A stretch of 64,000 nucleotides of DNA from Kribbella sandramycini (GCF_013131805.1 NZ_JABJRC010000001.1:1612001-1676000); one strand, 5' to 3'; shown: positions 1 to 9,236, counted from the first letter of the stretch. Program-made: numbers and translations. Notes: a model not told the origin generated them from the sequence alone.

Positions 1-447
1 GACCACGAGTTCCGCGGCTTCCAGAACGCCGTCGCCTACCGGATCCGCCAGGAGGCCGACGAGCTCGGCGCCCCGGTGACCCGGATCGAGCCGCGCGCGC
101 TGCTGATCCCGCCCGGCTTCCCCGACTTCATGAGCCGGCACCGCTTCGTTGCCGCCGGCACCGTCACGCTCCAGGGCCGGGCCTGGTCCGGCTGGGCGCC
201 GATCGAGCGCGTCGAGGTCAGCACCGACGCCGGCGTCAGCTGGCAGACCGCCGAACTGGATGCCGCTGGCAACGATGACCTCTCCTGGCGCTCCTTCACC
301 CACGACTGGGCGGCAACGCCGGGTGAACACGTCCTCACCGTCCGCGCGATCGACGCCAGTGGCCGAGAGCAACCGATCGAAGCCCCCTGGAACCGCGGCG
401 GCTTCGCCAACAACACCGCCCAGCGGCTCACCGTCCTCGTCACCTGA
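1..447 (+). CDS. Sulfite oxidase-like molybdopterin enzyme, C-terminal part (cut by window edge)
   Basis: The reading frame is open from base 1 and ends at TGA 445-447, so only the last 148 residues are seen. They resemble the end of the catalytic part and the Mo-co dimerisation (Ig-like) domain of the sulfite oxidase/YedY-like family: an early FRGFQNAVAYR stretch, then WSGWAPIERVEVSTDAG and a closing beta-rich segment with WNRGGFANN. The domain packs two subunits together; the molybdopterin site itself lies upstream of the window. The true start is not visible. Family assignment is from motif recognition; substrate is unknown. Confidence 0.8.
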   Translation, partial: DHEFRGFQNAVAYRIRQEADELGAPVTRIEPRALLIPPGFPDFMSRHRFVAAGTVTLQGRAWSGWAPIERVEVSTDAGVSWQTAELDAAGNDDLSWRSFTHDWAATPGEHVLTVRAIDASGREQPIEAPWNRGGFANNTAQRLTVLVT

Positions 448-527
448 CCGCGTGTCGCTGTGCGGTTCCGGCCGCTCGCCGTCACATCCTGGAGAAGTAC
501 ACAGGTCTCACTTCCAGGAGTGACGCG

Positions 528-809
528 GTGACCGAATCGCACTTGCACGCAAGGGTGTTCCGCACAGCCGGCCAGTGGTACGCCGACATCGACGACGAGC
601 TGTTCCCCCAGCCCGACAACCCCCTCTGGCACGGCTCCTACCCGTCCCAGTCCTCAGCCCTCGCCGCCGCCTGCACCCTGATCGCCGAACTCAGCGGTCA
701 AGGGAACGCGATCCACAGCCCGACAGCGAGCGTGAACAGTGCGACCAGGCCGATCAGCGGGTACTCCCACCAACTCCAGCTCCGGTCGACGTCCACAGCC
801 AGCACGTAG
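528..809 (+). CDS. Small hypothetical protein
   Basis: A 93-residue frame starting with GTG 528 after a purine-rich stretch. The first 56 residues look protein-like (WYADIDDELFPQPDNPLWHGSYPSQS, then an Ala-rich helix ending CTLIAEL). The remaining third runs antisense over the end of the DUF3592 gene at 698 and has the composition of a shadow frame, so the ancestral stop may have been lost. No family recognised. It stands alone, convergent with the minus-strand operon. The first half is believable; the tail is doubtful. Confidence 0.45.
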   Translation: MTESHLHARVFRTAGQWYADIDDELFPQPDNPLWHGSYPSQSSALAAACTLIAELSGQGNAIHSPTASVNSATRPISGYSHQLQLRSTSTAST

Positions 810-1402
810 GACGGGTCGTCGGGGTCGACCACCACGTTGACCTGGTCGCCGACCGCGGGCAGCGGCTCGATCAGGTCGCCATCGCTCAGCTCGACGGATA
901 TGCCGTCGCCCGGCCGAGCGATCTTCACGGTGACGTGCTCGGCCTCCGACCACCGGTCGGACTCGATCGCGATCACCTGCGCGGTGACCACCGGGCCCGC
1001 CGCCGCCAACCGTTCGTCGGCGCGGCTGCTCTGGATCCCCAGAGGCACGGCCGCGACCCCCAACAGCGCGATCGGCACGCCGATCAACACCCGGATGACC
1101 CGCATCGCGGTGCCGGCGCCCTTCCGGGGCGGGCGAGCGCGGCGGCGTTGTTCCAGGCGGTTCCACCAGTCGAAGCGTTCGACCAGGTAGCGGGCCGGGT
1201 AGCAGAGGCCGCCGGCGAGCGCGAAGCAGAGGTACGGCCTGTCGTAGAGGAAGTTCGGGCGGGCCAGCCAGCTGATCAGGTAGAGCAGGCCGCCGGCGGC
1301 GCCGAAGAACACCAGCAGGAAGACGAGCTGCATCCCCCGCAGGTCGTCTTCCTCCTCGGTCTCGTTCATCGGAACATCATGCTGGATGGACGCCGTGATC
1401 AC
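698..1402 (-). CDS. DUF3592-like membrane protein
   Basis: Last gene of the minus-strand operon that starts at 3689. It begins 13 bases after the multicopper oxidase stop with GTG at 1402; an ATG at 1369 (MNETEEED) is an alternative start. Two hydrophobic segments near residues 25-45 and 55-65, a third near 105-125 (RVLIGVPIALLGVAAVPLG), then a soluble beta domain containing GPVVTAQVIAIES and VVVDPDDPSYVLAVD, and a closing transmembrane helix. The VDPxDPs motif inside a beta domain between helices is typical of DUF3592. Function unknown. Confidence 0.75.
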   Translation of the reverse strand: MITASIQHDVPMNETEEEDDLRGMQLVFLLVFFGAAGGLLYLISWLARPNFLYDRPYLCFALAGGLCYPARYLVERFDWWNRLEQRRRARPPRKGAGTAMRVIRVLIGVPIALLGVAAVPLGIQSSRADERLAAAGPVVTAQVIAIESDRWSEAEHVTVKIARPGDGISVELSDGDLIEPLPAVGDQVNVVVDPDDPSYVLAVDVDRSWSWWEYPLIGLVALFTLAVGLWIAFP

Positions 1403-1415
1403 CGCGGAGGTTCCG

Positions 1416-2822
1416 TCATTCCGGCTCGTTGTGGGCGTGGCCGCCGACTTGGTAGGGGGTGGTGTAGCCGGCGTACATGAGGTGGGTCATCAGGCCTTCG
1501 GAGGCGTGCGGGAGGTTGTGGCAGTGGTCCATCCAGATGCCGGGGTTGTCGGCGACGAAGGCGATCTCGTAGGTTTCGTCGTTGCCGACCTCGAGGGTGT
1601 CGGTCCACCAGGGCGCGCCGGTCGACGGGTGGCCGTTGCGGCTCAGTACGACGGCGTGGTGGCCATGCAGGTGCATCGGATGCGCCTGACCGCTGGTGTT
1701 CGCGATCGTCATCCGGACGACGTCGCCTTCCGCGACCATGAACATCGGGACGTCGGGGAACTTGTGGCCGTTGATCGTCCACCACAACCCCGGCATGCCG
1801 TCGAGGAAGCCGGGCCGCCGGCCGATCCGGTACTCGAACCGCCGATCCGCCTTCGCCGGATCGAACCCGATCGGCTTCGGCGTCCCGTAGGACAACAAAT
1901 CAACTGTCTCGGCAGGCAGTTCGGCGGGCTGCGCGTCCACCGGGCCGATCCCGACCGACAGGGCGCTCGTCCCCGCGACGAACCGCATCCCACCCGCCGG
2001 CACCACGGCTTCGAGATCCACCCGTCCCCCCGCAGCCAGCGCGTACGCCCTCGTGACCGTCGTCGGCCCGTCCACCTCGCGCCCGTCCACCGCGACCACC
2101 CGGTACGGCGTACTCAGCCCGACCCGGAGGATCGCGTTGTCGGTGTTGATCACCCGGACGCGCGCCGTCGTCCCCGTGGGCAGATCGACGCGCTGAACAC
2201 CGGCACGACCGTTGATCGTGCGTTTGCCGTCGTAGGTGTGGATGGTCGCGATCACCTCACCCGGCGTCTTGGGCGCGATCACGATCGGGCCGAACAGGCC
2301 GCCTTTGACCACCTCGCTCGACACCTGATGGGAGTGGTACCAGTACGTGCCGCCCTCCTCCGCGCGGAAGCGGTAGACGTGCCTGCCCCCGATCGGTACG
2401 GCCTCCTGGGTCACCCCGGCGACGCCGTCCTCGCCGTTCGGGACGTCGATCCCGTGCCAGTGCAGGGTGGCGCCGTCCTGGACCGACTCGTTGACCAGCG
2501 TGACCTCGACGAGATCACCGCTCTCGGCTCGGATCAGTGGTCCGGGTGAGCTGCCGTTGAGCGTGTAGGTCGCGAAGTCTTTGCGTTCCTGACGGGCGGT
2601 CAGCGTCACCGCGACGTCCGGCGTACCGGTCCTGGGGCCGGTCAGGTCGGCGATGCTCCGGTGGTGGTGCTCGTGCCCACCCGACGGGCCGCCGCCGTAA
2701 TCGGCGTGCCCCATTTCGGCGGCGTTGTACGTCGACGGGACGAGGCTGGTCGCCCAGAGGTAGCCCAGCGGCGCGAGCACCGCGAGGACGATCCCCAGAG
2801 CGACCAGCCTCCCCTTACGCAC
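1416..2822 (-). CDS. Multicopper oxidase (laccase/CueO/nitrite-reductase type), membrane anchored
   Basis: 468 residues. An N-terminal hydrophobic segment (residues 7-24) acts as anchor or signal. It is followed by a His-rich stretch GGHEHHH (48-54) that may bind extra metal. All four copper-ligand motifs are present: HWHG at 121-124, HSH at 163-165, HPMHLHGH at 381-388 and HCHNLPHASEGLM from 433, which carries the type 1 copper Cys and Met. The length suits a compact two- or three-domain enzyme. Its start overlaps the end of the preceding small membrane gene by 8 bases, so the two are probably translationally coupled. Role: oxidation of a metal ion or phenolic substrate outside the membrane, coupled to O2 reduction; copper detoxification is a likely but unproven role. 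Confidence 0.92.
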   Translation of the reverse strand: MRKGRLVALGIVLAVLAPLGYLWATSLVPSTYNAAEMGHADYGGGPSGGHEHHHRSIADLTGPRTGTPDVAVTLTARQERKDFATYTLNGSSPGPLIRAESGDLVEVTLVNESVQDGATLHWHGIDVPNGEDGVAGVTQEAVPIGGRHVYRFRAEEGGTYWYHSHQVSSEVVKGGLFGPIVIAPKTPGEVIATIHTYDGKRTINGRAGVQRVDLPTGTTARVRVINTDNAILRVGLSTPYRVVAVDGREVDGPTTVTRAYALAAGGRVDLEAVVPAGGMRFVAGTSALSVGIGPVDAQPAELPAETVDLLSYGTPKPIGFDPAKADRRFEYRIGRRPGFLDGMPGLWWTINGHKFPDVPMFMVAEGDVVRMTIANTSGQAHPMHLHGHHAVVLSRNGHPSTGAPWWTDTLEVGNDETYEIAFVADNPGIWMDHCHNLPHASEGLMTHLMYAGYTTPYQVGGHAHNEPE

Positions 2823-3216
2823 CGGCCTGCCGGGCGGCCCGCCCAGCGGCGGCCCCGGCTACCGCCGCGATCGCCAACCCGTTCAGCCCGTGCAGCACGC
2901 CCAACGCCGGCAGCCCGAACGACACCACCGCCAGCGCGAACTGCACCGCCACCAGCCCGACCACAACCCCCGCCAGCACCCGCCCCCGCGGCACCTCGGT
3001 CAGAAACGACACCACCAGCAACCCCAACGCCAGCACGCCGATCGCCGTCCCCGCGATGCTGTGGTAGCTCTGCCCGAGGTTCGTGTAGTCAGCCCCGATC
3101 GCAACCCCGTCGCCCGCGTCCTTCGCCACCGTGAACCCCGCCAGCGCGATCGAGGCCACCTGCAGCCCCACCGCCACCGAGATCACCAGCGCCACAACCC
3201 GGTACGCCGTCCTCAC
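2815..3216 (-). CDS. Small four-helix membrane protein
   Basis: 133 residues with GTG start at 3216 that overlaps the stop of the DUF1707 gene in a GTGA. A longer upstream frame exists but would run through that gene. Four hydrophobic segments are spaced across the protein (VVALVISVAVGLQVASIALAG; SIAGTAIGVLALGLLVVSFL; GVVVGLVAVQFALAVVSFGL; LNGLAIAAVAGAAAG). A YHSIAG motif opens helix two. No named family recognised. Position between DUF1707 and the multicopper oxidase, with overlaps on both sides, suggests a membrane partner of the oxidase. Confidence 0.75.
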   Translation of the reverse strand: MRTAYRVVALVISVAVGLQVASIALAGFTVAKDAGDGVAIGADYTNLGQSYHSIAGTAIGVLALGLLVVSFLTEVPRGRVLAGVVVGLVAVQFALAVVSFGLPALGVLHGLNGLAIAAVAGAAAGRAARQAGA

Positions 3217-3689
3217 ACCACTCGCCGCTTCCGCACGAACAGCACCAACCCAACCACCAGCGCCACCCCCAGCAGGACCGGCGGATGCCCACCGACCACC
3301 GCGCAAACGACCCCCAGAACCCCAAGGAGAATCAGCAGCGGAAGCGGAATCCAGCCGAGCGGCCCGCGCTTGGCGAACGGCGCCGCAGACCATCTCCCAG
3401 GACCACGACCCCACGGCGGCTGCCCGTCCGGCCCACCCGCGCCGGCTCCACCTACCCAGGGCGCCTCACCAGCACCCTGTCCACTCGCTCGTCCCGTGCC
3501 CACCCAACCGTCAGCCCCCGGCAGGTCGCCGAACAGCGCGGTCAGCTCGGGCGCGGTCTTCGCCTGAAGCGCGGTCTCGACGCGCTCGGCGTGTTCCTCG
3601 GCAGTCAGGCGGCCCGCTTCGTAGTGCTCACCCAATCGGCGAACGGCCTCTTCACGTTCACTGTCTCCGATACGGATCGGATCGTTCAT
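3213..3689 (-). CDS. DUF1707 domain membrane protein
   Basis: 158 residues. ATG 3689 is preceded by GAGGAG at good spacing. Residues 5-55 form a DUF1707 domain (IRIGDSEREEAVRRLGEHYEAGRLTAEEHAERVETALQAKT pattern), a SHOCT-like actinobacterial module. A Gly/Pro-rich linker and two short hydrophobic helices near the C terminus (LPLLILLGVLGVVCAVVGG and VLLGVALVVGLVLFV) end in RKRR. First gene of a four-gene overlapping operon with the multicopper oxidase. A second DUF1707 protein lies at 17828-18388. Function unknown; membrane-associated assembly or sensing is a guess. Confidence 0.85.
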   Translation of the reverse strand: MNDPIRIGDSEREEAVRRLGEHYEAGRLTAEEHAERVETALQAKTAPELTALFGDLPGADGWVGTGRASGQGAGEAPWVGGAGAGGPDGQPPWGRGPGRWSAAPFAKRGPLGWIPLPLLILLGVLGVVCAVVGGHPPVLLGVALVVGLVLFVRKRRVV

Positions 3690-3866
3690 GACACTCCTCG
3701 GTTCGCAGTTCTTCAACTGCACCGATCGTGTCCCGGAAGCACCTTCCATCGCGTCGCCCAGGCGGCGGCACCGCACCTACCCCGTCCGGCGCACCACAGC
3801 CCGCACGACGTAGCGCGCCGTACTCCCACCGGAGTACCTCACCCCCGGGCAAACCCCGAGCGGATC

Positions 3867-3897
3867 GCCGGGGCCCCGGGTACGACGGGGCCCCGGC
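3867..3897 (-). terminator. Terminator hairpin after the alpha-galactoside operon
   Basis: A perfect 11-bp inverted repeat (GCCGGGGCCCC / GGGGCCCCGGC) with a 9-base loop sits 6 bases past the stop of the binding-protein gene. No U tract follows, which is common in actinobacteria. Confidence 0.7.
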
Positions 3898-3903
3898 AGC
3901 TCA

Positions 3904-5262
3904 TCAAGCGCTGGCCGCGAGGATCTGGTTGACGTCGTCGTTCGCATCCGCCAACGACGACGGCTCGGCCTCGAACGACATCACCGCGTCCATCGCCGGC
4001 GTCATCACCGCGGTGACGTCCGCGGCGTTCGGGTTGGCCGGGTAGGCGAACACGTCACCCGCCTCGACCGTCTCCAGGAACGGCGTCACGTCCCAGCCGT
4101 CGGCCGCGAACTTCGCCTTCGCCGCCGGCAGACTCGCCGACACCGCCGGGAACACGACGCCGGCCTTCGCGACGATGTCCTGCGCCGCCTGCGACCCGAG
4201 GAACTTCACCCACGCCCACGACGCCTCGCGCCGCGTGGTGCCGGCCCAGATGGTGTCGGCGAGCCCGTTCATCATCGACACCCGCTTGCCGATCGGACCG
4301 ACCGGCAACCGGGCCAGCTTCGTCGGCACCTGCTTCAGCGTCTTGTAGGTCCCGAGCATCCACGACCCGTTCGGCGTGATCGCGTACTTGCCCGCGCCGA
4401 ACGACGTCGTCACGTCGACCCCGGACTTGGCCTGCGCGTACGTCGGCATGTACCCCTTGGTGATCAGCCCGCGCCACCACCCGATGGTGTCGGTGAACTT
4501 CGGATCGCCGTAGAAGAACTTCGTCCCCCACGGCTCGCCCTCGGAGTACTTCCACCCGTTCGACGCGGCGTACCAGCTCCAACTGGTCTGGCCATCGGAG
4601 CCACCGGCATCGCCGTACCCGAGCCCGTAGACCTTGATCTTGGTCTTGTCGAACCCGGGCTGGTCGCCGCGGCGGCCCTTGGCGTCGACCGTCAGCCGGC
4701 GCACGATCTGCTCGAAGGTGCCGCCGTCCTGCGGGTTCCAGGTCATCGAGTTCAGCTGCTCGACGCTGATCCCGGCCGCCTCGGTGAACGCGCTGTTGTA
4801 GAAGTACACCTCGGAGTCGAAGTCCTTCGGCAGGCCGTACCGCTTGCCGTCGGCGCCGATCCAGCGCTCGGCCAGCCCCTTCTGGTAGATGCCGAGATCA
4901 ACGTTGTCCTGGGCGACGAAGTCGTCGATCGCCAGCACTTGGCCCTTGTCCGCGAACAAGGGGTACTTCGCCGAGTGCGAGGTGAACACGTCCGGCGCGG
5001 TGTCGGAAATGAACCCGGTGACGAGTTTCGACCAGTAGTCGCCCCAGCCGTACTGCTCGATCCGGACGCTGTACTGCGGGTTCTGCTGCTGGAAGACCTT
5101 CGCGCACTCGGTGTACATCGGCAGCTGCGCGGAGTCCCAGAGCCAGTAGATGACCTCACCCTCGCCGCGCGCCGCGGCGCCGTTGTTACAGGCGGCCAGG
5201 GACGGGACGGCGAGGGCGGCGAGGCCGGCTTTCAGCAAGGTCCTGCGGGAGAGGTTCGTCAT
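3904..5262 (-). CDS. Sugar ABC transporter substrate-binding lipoprotein
   Basis: 452 residues, ATG 5262 overlapping the upstream permease stop as ATGA. It starts with a twin-arginine signal (SRRTLLKAG) and a lipobox LAAC, with the lipid Cys at residue 25, so it is probably a Tat-exported lipoprotein. The rest is a family 1 (MalE-like) solute-binding fold: YWLWDSAQ near the mature start, a DVFTSHSAKYPLFADKG hinge region and a C-terminal NAADVTAVMTPAMDAVM helix. It is the last gene of an operon headed by a GH36 alpha-galactosidase, which points to raffinose, melibiose or galactomannan fragments as ligand. Confidence 0.93.
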   Translation of the reverse strand: MTNLSRRTLLKAGLAALAVPSLAACNNGAAARGEGEVIYWLWDSAQLPMYTECAKVFQQQNPQYSVRIEQYGWGDYWSKLVTGFISDTAPDVFTSHSAKYPLFADKGQVLAIDDFVAQDNVDLGIYQKGLAERWIGADGKRYGLPKDFDSEVYFYNSAFTEAAGISVEQLNSMTWNPQDGGTFEQIVRRLTVDAKGRRGDQPGFDKTKIKVYGLGYGDAGGSDGQTSWSWYAASNGWKYSEGEPWGTKFFYGDPKFTDTIGWWRGLITKGYMPTYAQAKSGVDVTTSFGAGKYAITPNGSWMLGTYKTLKQVPTKLARLPVGPIGKRVSMMNGLADTIWAGTTRREASWAWVKFLGSQAAQDIVAKAGVVFPAVSASLPAAKAKFAADGWDVTPFLETVEAGDVFAYPANPNAADVTAVMTPAMDAVMSFEAEPSSLADANDDVNQILAASA

Positions 5263-6140
5263 TTGATCCCCGAGAAGCCGATGGAGTTGGTGATGCGCTT
5301 GGCGAAGGCCAGGAACAAGATGATCATCGGCAGCGCCGCGATCAGTGTCGCGGCCATCAGACCGGCCCAGTCGGGTCCGCCTTGCGGGGTCTGCGAGCGG
5401 AAGACGCCGAGGGCGACCGTGAGCACGCGGACGTTCTCCTGCTGCCCGACCAGCAACGGCCAGAAGTAGTCGTTCCAGGAGTTGATGTAGGTCAGGATCG
5501 CCAGCGTCGCGATCGGGGCCGCGCTCATCGGGATGATCATCCCGAAGAACAGCCGCGCGTGCCCGGCGCCGTCGATCATCGCGGCCTCCTCCAGCTCCCG
5601 GCTGATCCCGAGGAAGAACTGCCGGAGGAAGAAGATCGCGAACGGCGTCATGAACGCGCCCGGCAGGATGATGCCGGCGAAACTGTTCAGCAGGCCGAGG
5701 TTCTTGATCAGCACGAAGTTCGGCAGCGTGGTGAAGATCGGCGGCACCATCAGCGCAGCCAGGAACAGCGCGAACACCTTGTCCCGCCCGGGCCAGCGGA
5801 GCCGGGCGAACGCGTACGCCGCCATCGCGCTGAAGAACACCTGGCAGACGGTGGTGATCGTTGCCACGATCAACGAGTTGCGCAGGTACAGCCAGAAGTT
5901 CACCGACGCGCCGGAGCCGCCCTGGGCCTGCGCCTCCTCGATCGTGGACAACCCGAGCACGCGTTTGAACGCGCCCAGGGTCGTCTCGACCGGGAGCAGC
6001 GAGCTGGGGTGGCCGGCGAGCTGGGTGTTGTTCGACAGCGCAGTCCGGAGCATCCAGTAGAAGGGGAACAGCGTGACGATCAGCAGGATGATCAGCACGG
6101 CCCAGGCGACGATCCGGCCCGGGTTCAGTGGGCGTTTCAT
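5259..6140 (-). CDS. Carbohydrate ABC transporter permease, MalG type
   Basis: 293 residues, ATG 6140 overlapping the previous permease gene as ATGA. Six hydrophobic segments, the first in AWAVLIILLIVTLFPFYWML, and the conserved cytoplasmic EAA loop (ELEEAAMIDGAGHARLFFGMIIPMSAAPIAT), which docks the shared ATPase. No ATPase gene is present in the operon; actinobacterial systems of this type usually borrow a MsiK-like ATPase encoded elsewhere (established for the family, not visible here). Confidence 0.94.
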   Translation of the reverse strand: MKRPLNPGRIVAWAVLIILLIVTLFPFYWMLRTALSNNTQLAGHPSSLLPVETTLGAFKRVLGLSTIEEAQAQGGSGASVNFWLYLRNSLIVATITTVCQVFFSAMAAYAFARLRWPGRDKVFALFLAALMVPPIFTTLPNFVLIKNLGLLNSFAGIILPGAFMTPFAIFFLRQFFLGISRELEEAAMIDGAGHARLFFGMIIPMSAAPIATLAILTYINSWNDYFWPLLVGQQENVRVLTVALGVFRSQTPQGGPDWAGLMAATLIAALPMIILFLAFAKRITNSIGFSGIK

Positions 6141-7081
6141 GCCAGATCACTCTCCTTGGCGCGCAGCAGCCGCAGCTGCAGCAGCGAGACGATCGCCAGG
6201 ATCGCGAACAGCACCATCGCCATCGCCGAGGCGTAGCCGAAGTCGAAGCGGGTGAACGCCCGCTCGAAGATGTAGTAGTAGATGACCCGGGTCGAGTTGA
6301 TCGGCCCGCCTTGGGTCGTGACGGCGATGGTGTCGAAGACCTGGAACGACCCGATCATGGTGACCACCAGGACCATCACCAGAACAGGGCGCAGCAGCGG
6401 CAGCGTGATCCGCCAGAAGGTCTTCATCTCCCCCGCGCCGTCCACCTCGGCGGCCTCGTAAACGTACGACGGGATCGTCTGCAGGCCCGCGAACACCAGG
6501 AGCGCGGTGTAGCCCATGTGCCGCCAGACGTTGATCCCGGCCACGGTCGGGATCGCCCAGTTGGAGTCGCCGAAGAACGCGATCGGGTCGATGCCGAGCC
6601 AGGTCAGGCCCTGATTCACGATGCCGACCTGGAAGTCGAGCATCCAGTACCAGACCAGCGCGACGACGACGTTCGCGACCAGGTAGGGCAACAGGATCGC
6701 GGCCCGGACGGTGATCGACTTGGTCAGCCGGTACATCAGCATCGCGATCGCGACCGCGAGCACGGTCTGCAGTCCGATGTTGATCACGACGTACTCGACG
6801 GTGACGCCGAGCGCGTTCCAGAAGAAGCTGTCGTGGATCATCCGCTCGTAGTTGTCGAGCCCGTTGAACTTGGGGGCCTCGAGCAAGCTGTACTCGGTGA
6901 AGCTCAGGTAGGCGCCGCGCAGCGTCGGCCAGATGTAGAAGACGACGAACCCGAGGGTTGCCGGGGCCAGGAAGATCATCGCGACCTTGAGGTCTCCCAG
7001 GCGCCGTCGCTTGGCCGGCTTCGGCGCCTGCTCCCCGTGACTTCGTGCGGTATCGGGTGGTGCGTTGGTTGCGGCAGTCAC
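6137..7081 (-). CDS. Carbohydrate ABC transporter permease, MalF type
   Basis: 314 residues, GTG 7081 preceded by GGAGAT. A charged cytoplasmic N terminus (residues 1-30) is followed by six hydrophobic segments. The EAA loop is in YVYEAAEVDGAGEMKTFWRITLPLLRPVLV. It pairs with the MalG-type permease immediately downstream and lies 38 bases after the GH36 gene, so enzyme and importer are made from one transcript. Confidence 0.94.
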   Translation of the reverse strand: MTAATNAPPDTARSHGEQAPKPAKRRRLGDLKVAMIFLAPATLGFVVFYIWPTLRGAYLSFTEYSLLEAPKFNGLDNYERMIHDSFFWNALGVTVEYVVINIGLQTVLAVAIAMLMYRLTKSITVRAAILLPYLVANVVVALVWYWMLDFQVGIVNQGLTWLGIDPIAFFGDSNWAIPTVAGINVWRHMGYTALLVFAGLQTIPSYVYEAAEVDGAGEMKTFWRITLPLLRPVLVMVLVVTMIGSFQVFDTIAVTTQGGPINSTRVIYYYIFERAFTRFDFGYASAMAMVLFAILAIVSLLQLRLLRAKESDLA

Positions 7082-7118
7082 GGGGATCTCCTTTGTCGGT
7101 CTGCGATCGGCTGGGGGG

Positions 7119-9236
7119 TCAGCCGATCGCCGTCACATCCAGCAAGAGCGCGTGCTCGGGCCACTGCGCCGGGATCTGCACCCCGACCGCGGCCAGCGCG
7201 GCGCCGTTCAGCTCGACGGGCTCGGTCCAGGACGGCAGCGAACGGGGCTCGGGGCCCGGGGTGGCGATGCGGCTGACCCGGTAGGTGCGCTGCGGGTCGA
7301 GGCCCGGCAACCGGACCCGGCCGACCGCAGAGGTGACGGACTGGGTCAGCTGAACGGCGGCGTACACCGCTCGACTGTTGTCCTGGGCAACCACTCCGTG
7401 CAGCAGGAAGTCGCTCGGACCACGGTCGGCGCGAACCACCCTGCCAGTGTGCAGCAGCGGCCGCAGTTCCTTGTGCAGGGCAACCCACCCGGCGAGTTCG
7501 GCGCGCTCCTCGTCCGATGCGAGGGAGATGTCCCACTCGATGCCGAAGTGGCCGAACAGCGCGGTGATCGCGCGGAACGAGAGCGCCTGCGTGCGGCCGG
7601 TGGTGTGCGCCTTCGGCGGGCCGACGTGGCAGCCGATCAGCTCCGGCGGCAGCAGCAGCTGCGTGTAGCGCTGGATCGTCTGGCGCTCGAGCGCGTCGTT
7701 GCTGTCGCTGCCCCAAACCCGGTCGGTGCGCTCCAGGATGGCGAGGTCGACGCGGGCGCCGCCGGACGAGCAGGACTCGATCTCCAGGCCCGGGTGCCGG
7801 CGCTTGAGCTCGTCGATCAGCCGGTAGACAGCCAGGGTCTGCGCGTGGATGCCCGCCGTACCGGTCTGCTGGTTGCCGCCGTCGATGAAGTCGCGGTTGT
7901 GGTCCCACTTCAGGTACGCGATGTCGTACTCGGTAAGCAGGCTGTCGAGCCGCTCGAGGATGTACTCGTACGCTGCCGGGACGCCGAGGTTCAGGCCCTG
8001 CTGGTGGCGCGCGGTCGGGGGCAGGCGGTTGCCGGTGGCAAGAATCCAGTCCGGGTGCTCGCGGGCCAGATCGGAGTCCGGGTTGACCATCTCGGGCTCG
8101 ACCCACAGCCCGAACTGCAGGCCGAGGCCGCGGACGTGGTCGACGAGCGGGTGCAGGCCCTTGGGCCAGATGCCCTCGTCGACGTACCAGTCGCCGAGGC
8201 CGGCGTGGTCGTCGCGGCGGCCGCGGAACCAGCCGTCGTCCAGCACGAACCGCTCGGCGCCGACCTCGGCGGCGGCGTTCGCCAGGCCCTTCAGCTTCTC
8301 CAGGTCGAGGTCGAAGTAGACCGCTTCCCAGGTGTTCAGGACGACCGGACGGTCGGTCTTCGGGTGGCTCGCGCGACCGCGCAGGTACTCGTGGAAGCGG
8401 GTCGAGATCCGGTCCAGGCCGACGCCGTACGAACCGTAGATCCAGGGGCTGCTGTAGGTGCCCTGCGGCTCGACGCGACCCTCGCCCGGGAGGAGGAGCT
8501 CACCGCCGCCGATGACGGCGTACCCACTCATGCCGCGTTCGGCGTACGAGCGGTGGTTGCCGCTCCACGCGGTGTGGACAGCCCAGACCTCGCCTTCGGT
8601 GAAGCCGAAGCCCTGGGCGCCGGCGATCAGCAGCAGTGTCGCGTCGGCGCCGGTGCGGCCGCGCCGGTTGTCGCGGACGTGGGCACCCTGGGTGAACGCG
8701 TGCCGCTGGGGGTGCCGCTCACCGATGTGGCGGCCGGTCAGGTCGAGCAGCTCGGTCGCCTCGGTGGGCACGGGCAGCGCGAGCACGAGACCGTCGACGT
8801 TGTACGCCGTACCGCCGGTGTTCGTCAGCTCCGCCTTCGCGCGCACGAGCCCCGAGGCGGTCAGCTCGACGGTCAGGCGGATACTCAGCCCGGCCTCGGC
8901 GTCCGCCGCGTCCGCGACGACCGTGTTACCGGTCTGCGCAACGCTGGTCAGCGCGAAACTCGGCGAGAAGTTCTGCCCGTCCCGGTGCCCGTTGAGACCC
9001 GGCAGACCGAACCACCCCGACGAGTACTCCGGCACGATCGCGATCGGCCGGTTCTCGTCCAGCCCGTTCCCGTCCTGCACCGCCCCGGCCCCCCGGCGCA
9101 GCTCCAGCAGAGCCTCCCCGCCGAGCTCCCCCAGATCCGCACCCCAGTGCAGCACCGACGGCAGCGCCGGCCCCGAGCAGTCCAGCACCAAGCTGACCCC
9201 AGCAGCACGCAGCTGCAGCACCTCGATGTTCGACAC
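7119..9236 (-). CDS. Alpha-galactosidase, GH36
   Basis: 705 residues starting with GTG 9236. The fold order matches GH36: N-terminal beta-supersandwich (about 1-290), a TIM barrel (about 295-640) and a C-terminal beta domain. The nucleophile is D445 in YLKWDHNRDF and the acid/base is D511 in VWGSDSND; ESCSSGGARVD (487-497) forms the substrate loop. No signal peptide, so it acts on imported oligosaccharides in the cytosol. It is the first gene of the operon with the sugar ABC importer. Substrate class (alpha-1,6-galactosides) follows from the family; exact sugar is inferred. Confidence 0.95.
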   Translation of the reverse strand: MSNIEVLQLRAAGVSLVLDCSGPALPSVLHWGADLGELGGEALLELRRGAGAVQDGNGLDENRPIAIVPEYSSGWFGLPGLNGHRDGQNFSPSFALTSVAQTGNTVVADAADAEAGLSIRLTVELTASGLVRAKAELTNTGGTAYNVDGLVLALPVPTEATELLDLTGRHIGERHPQRHAFTQGAHVRDNRRGRTGADATLLLIAGAQGFGFTEGEVWAVHTAWSGNHRSYAERGMSGYAVIGGGELLLPGEGRVEPQGTYSSPWIYGSYGVGLDRISTRFHEYLRGRASHPKTDRPVVLNTWEAVYFDLDLEKLKGLANAAAEVGAERFVLDDGWFRGRRDDHAGLGDWYVDEGIWPKGLHPLVDHVRGLGLQFGLWVEPEMVNPDSDLAREHPDWILATGNRLPPTARHQQGLNLGVPAAYEYILERLDSLLTEYDIAYLKWDHNRDFIDGGNQQTGTAGIHAQTLAVYRLIDELKRRHPGLEIESCSSGGARVDLAILERTDRVWGSDSNDALERQTIQRYTQLLLPPELIGCHVGPPKAHTTGRTQALSFRAITALFGHFGIEWDISLASDEERAELAGWVALHKELRPLLHTGRVVRADRGPSDFLLHGVVAQDNSRAVYAAVQLTQSVTSAVGRVRLPGLDPQRTYRVSRIATPGPEPRSLPSWTEPVELNGAALAAVGVQIPAQWPEHALLLDVTAIG

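Noticed and set aside
4055..6236. Several long open frames on both strands within the sugar ABC genes.
   Set aside because: They are Arg/Asp/Gly-rich shadow frames without family features; the real genes form an overlapping ATGA chain.
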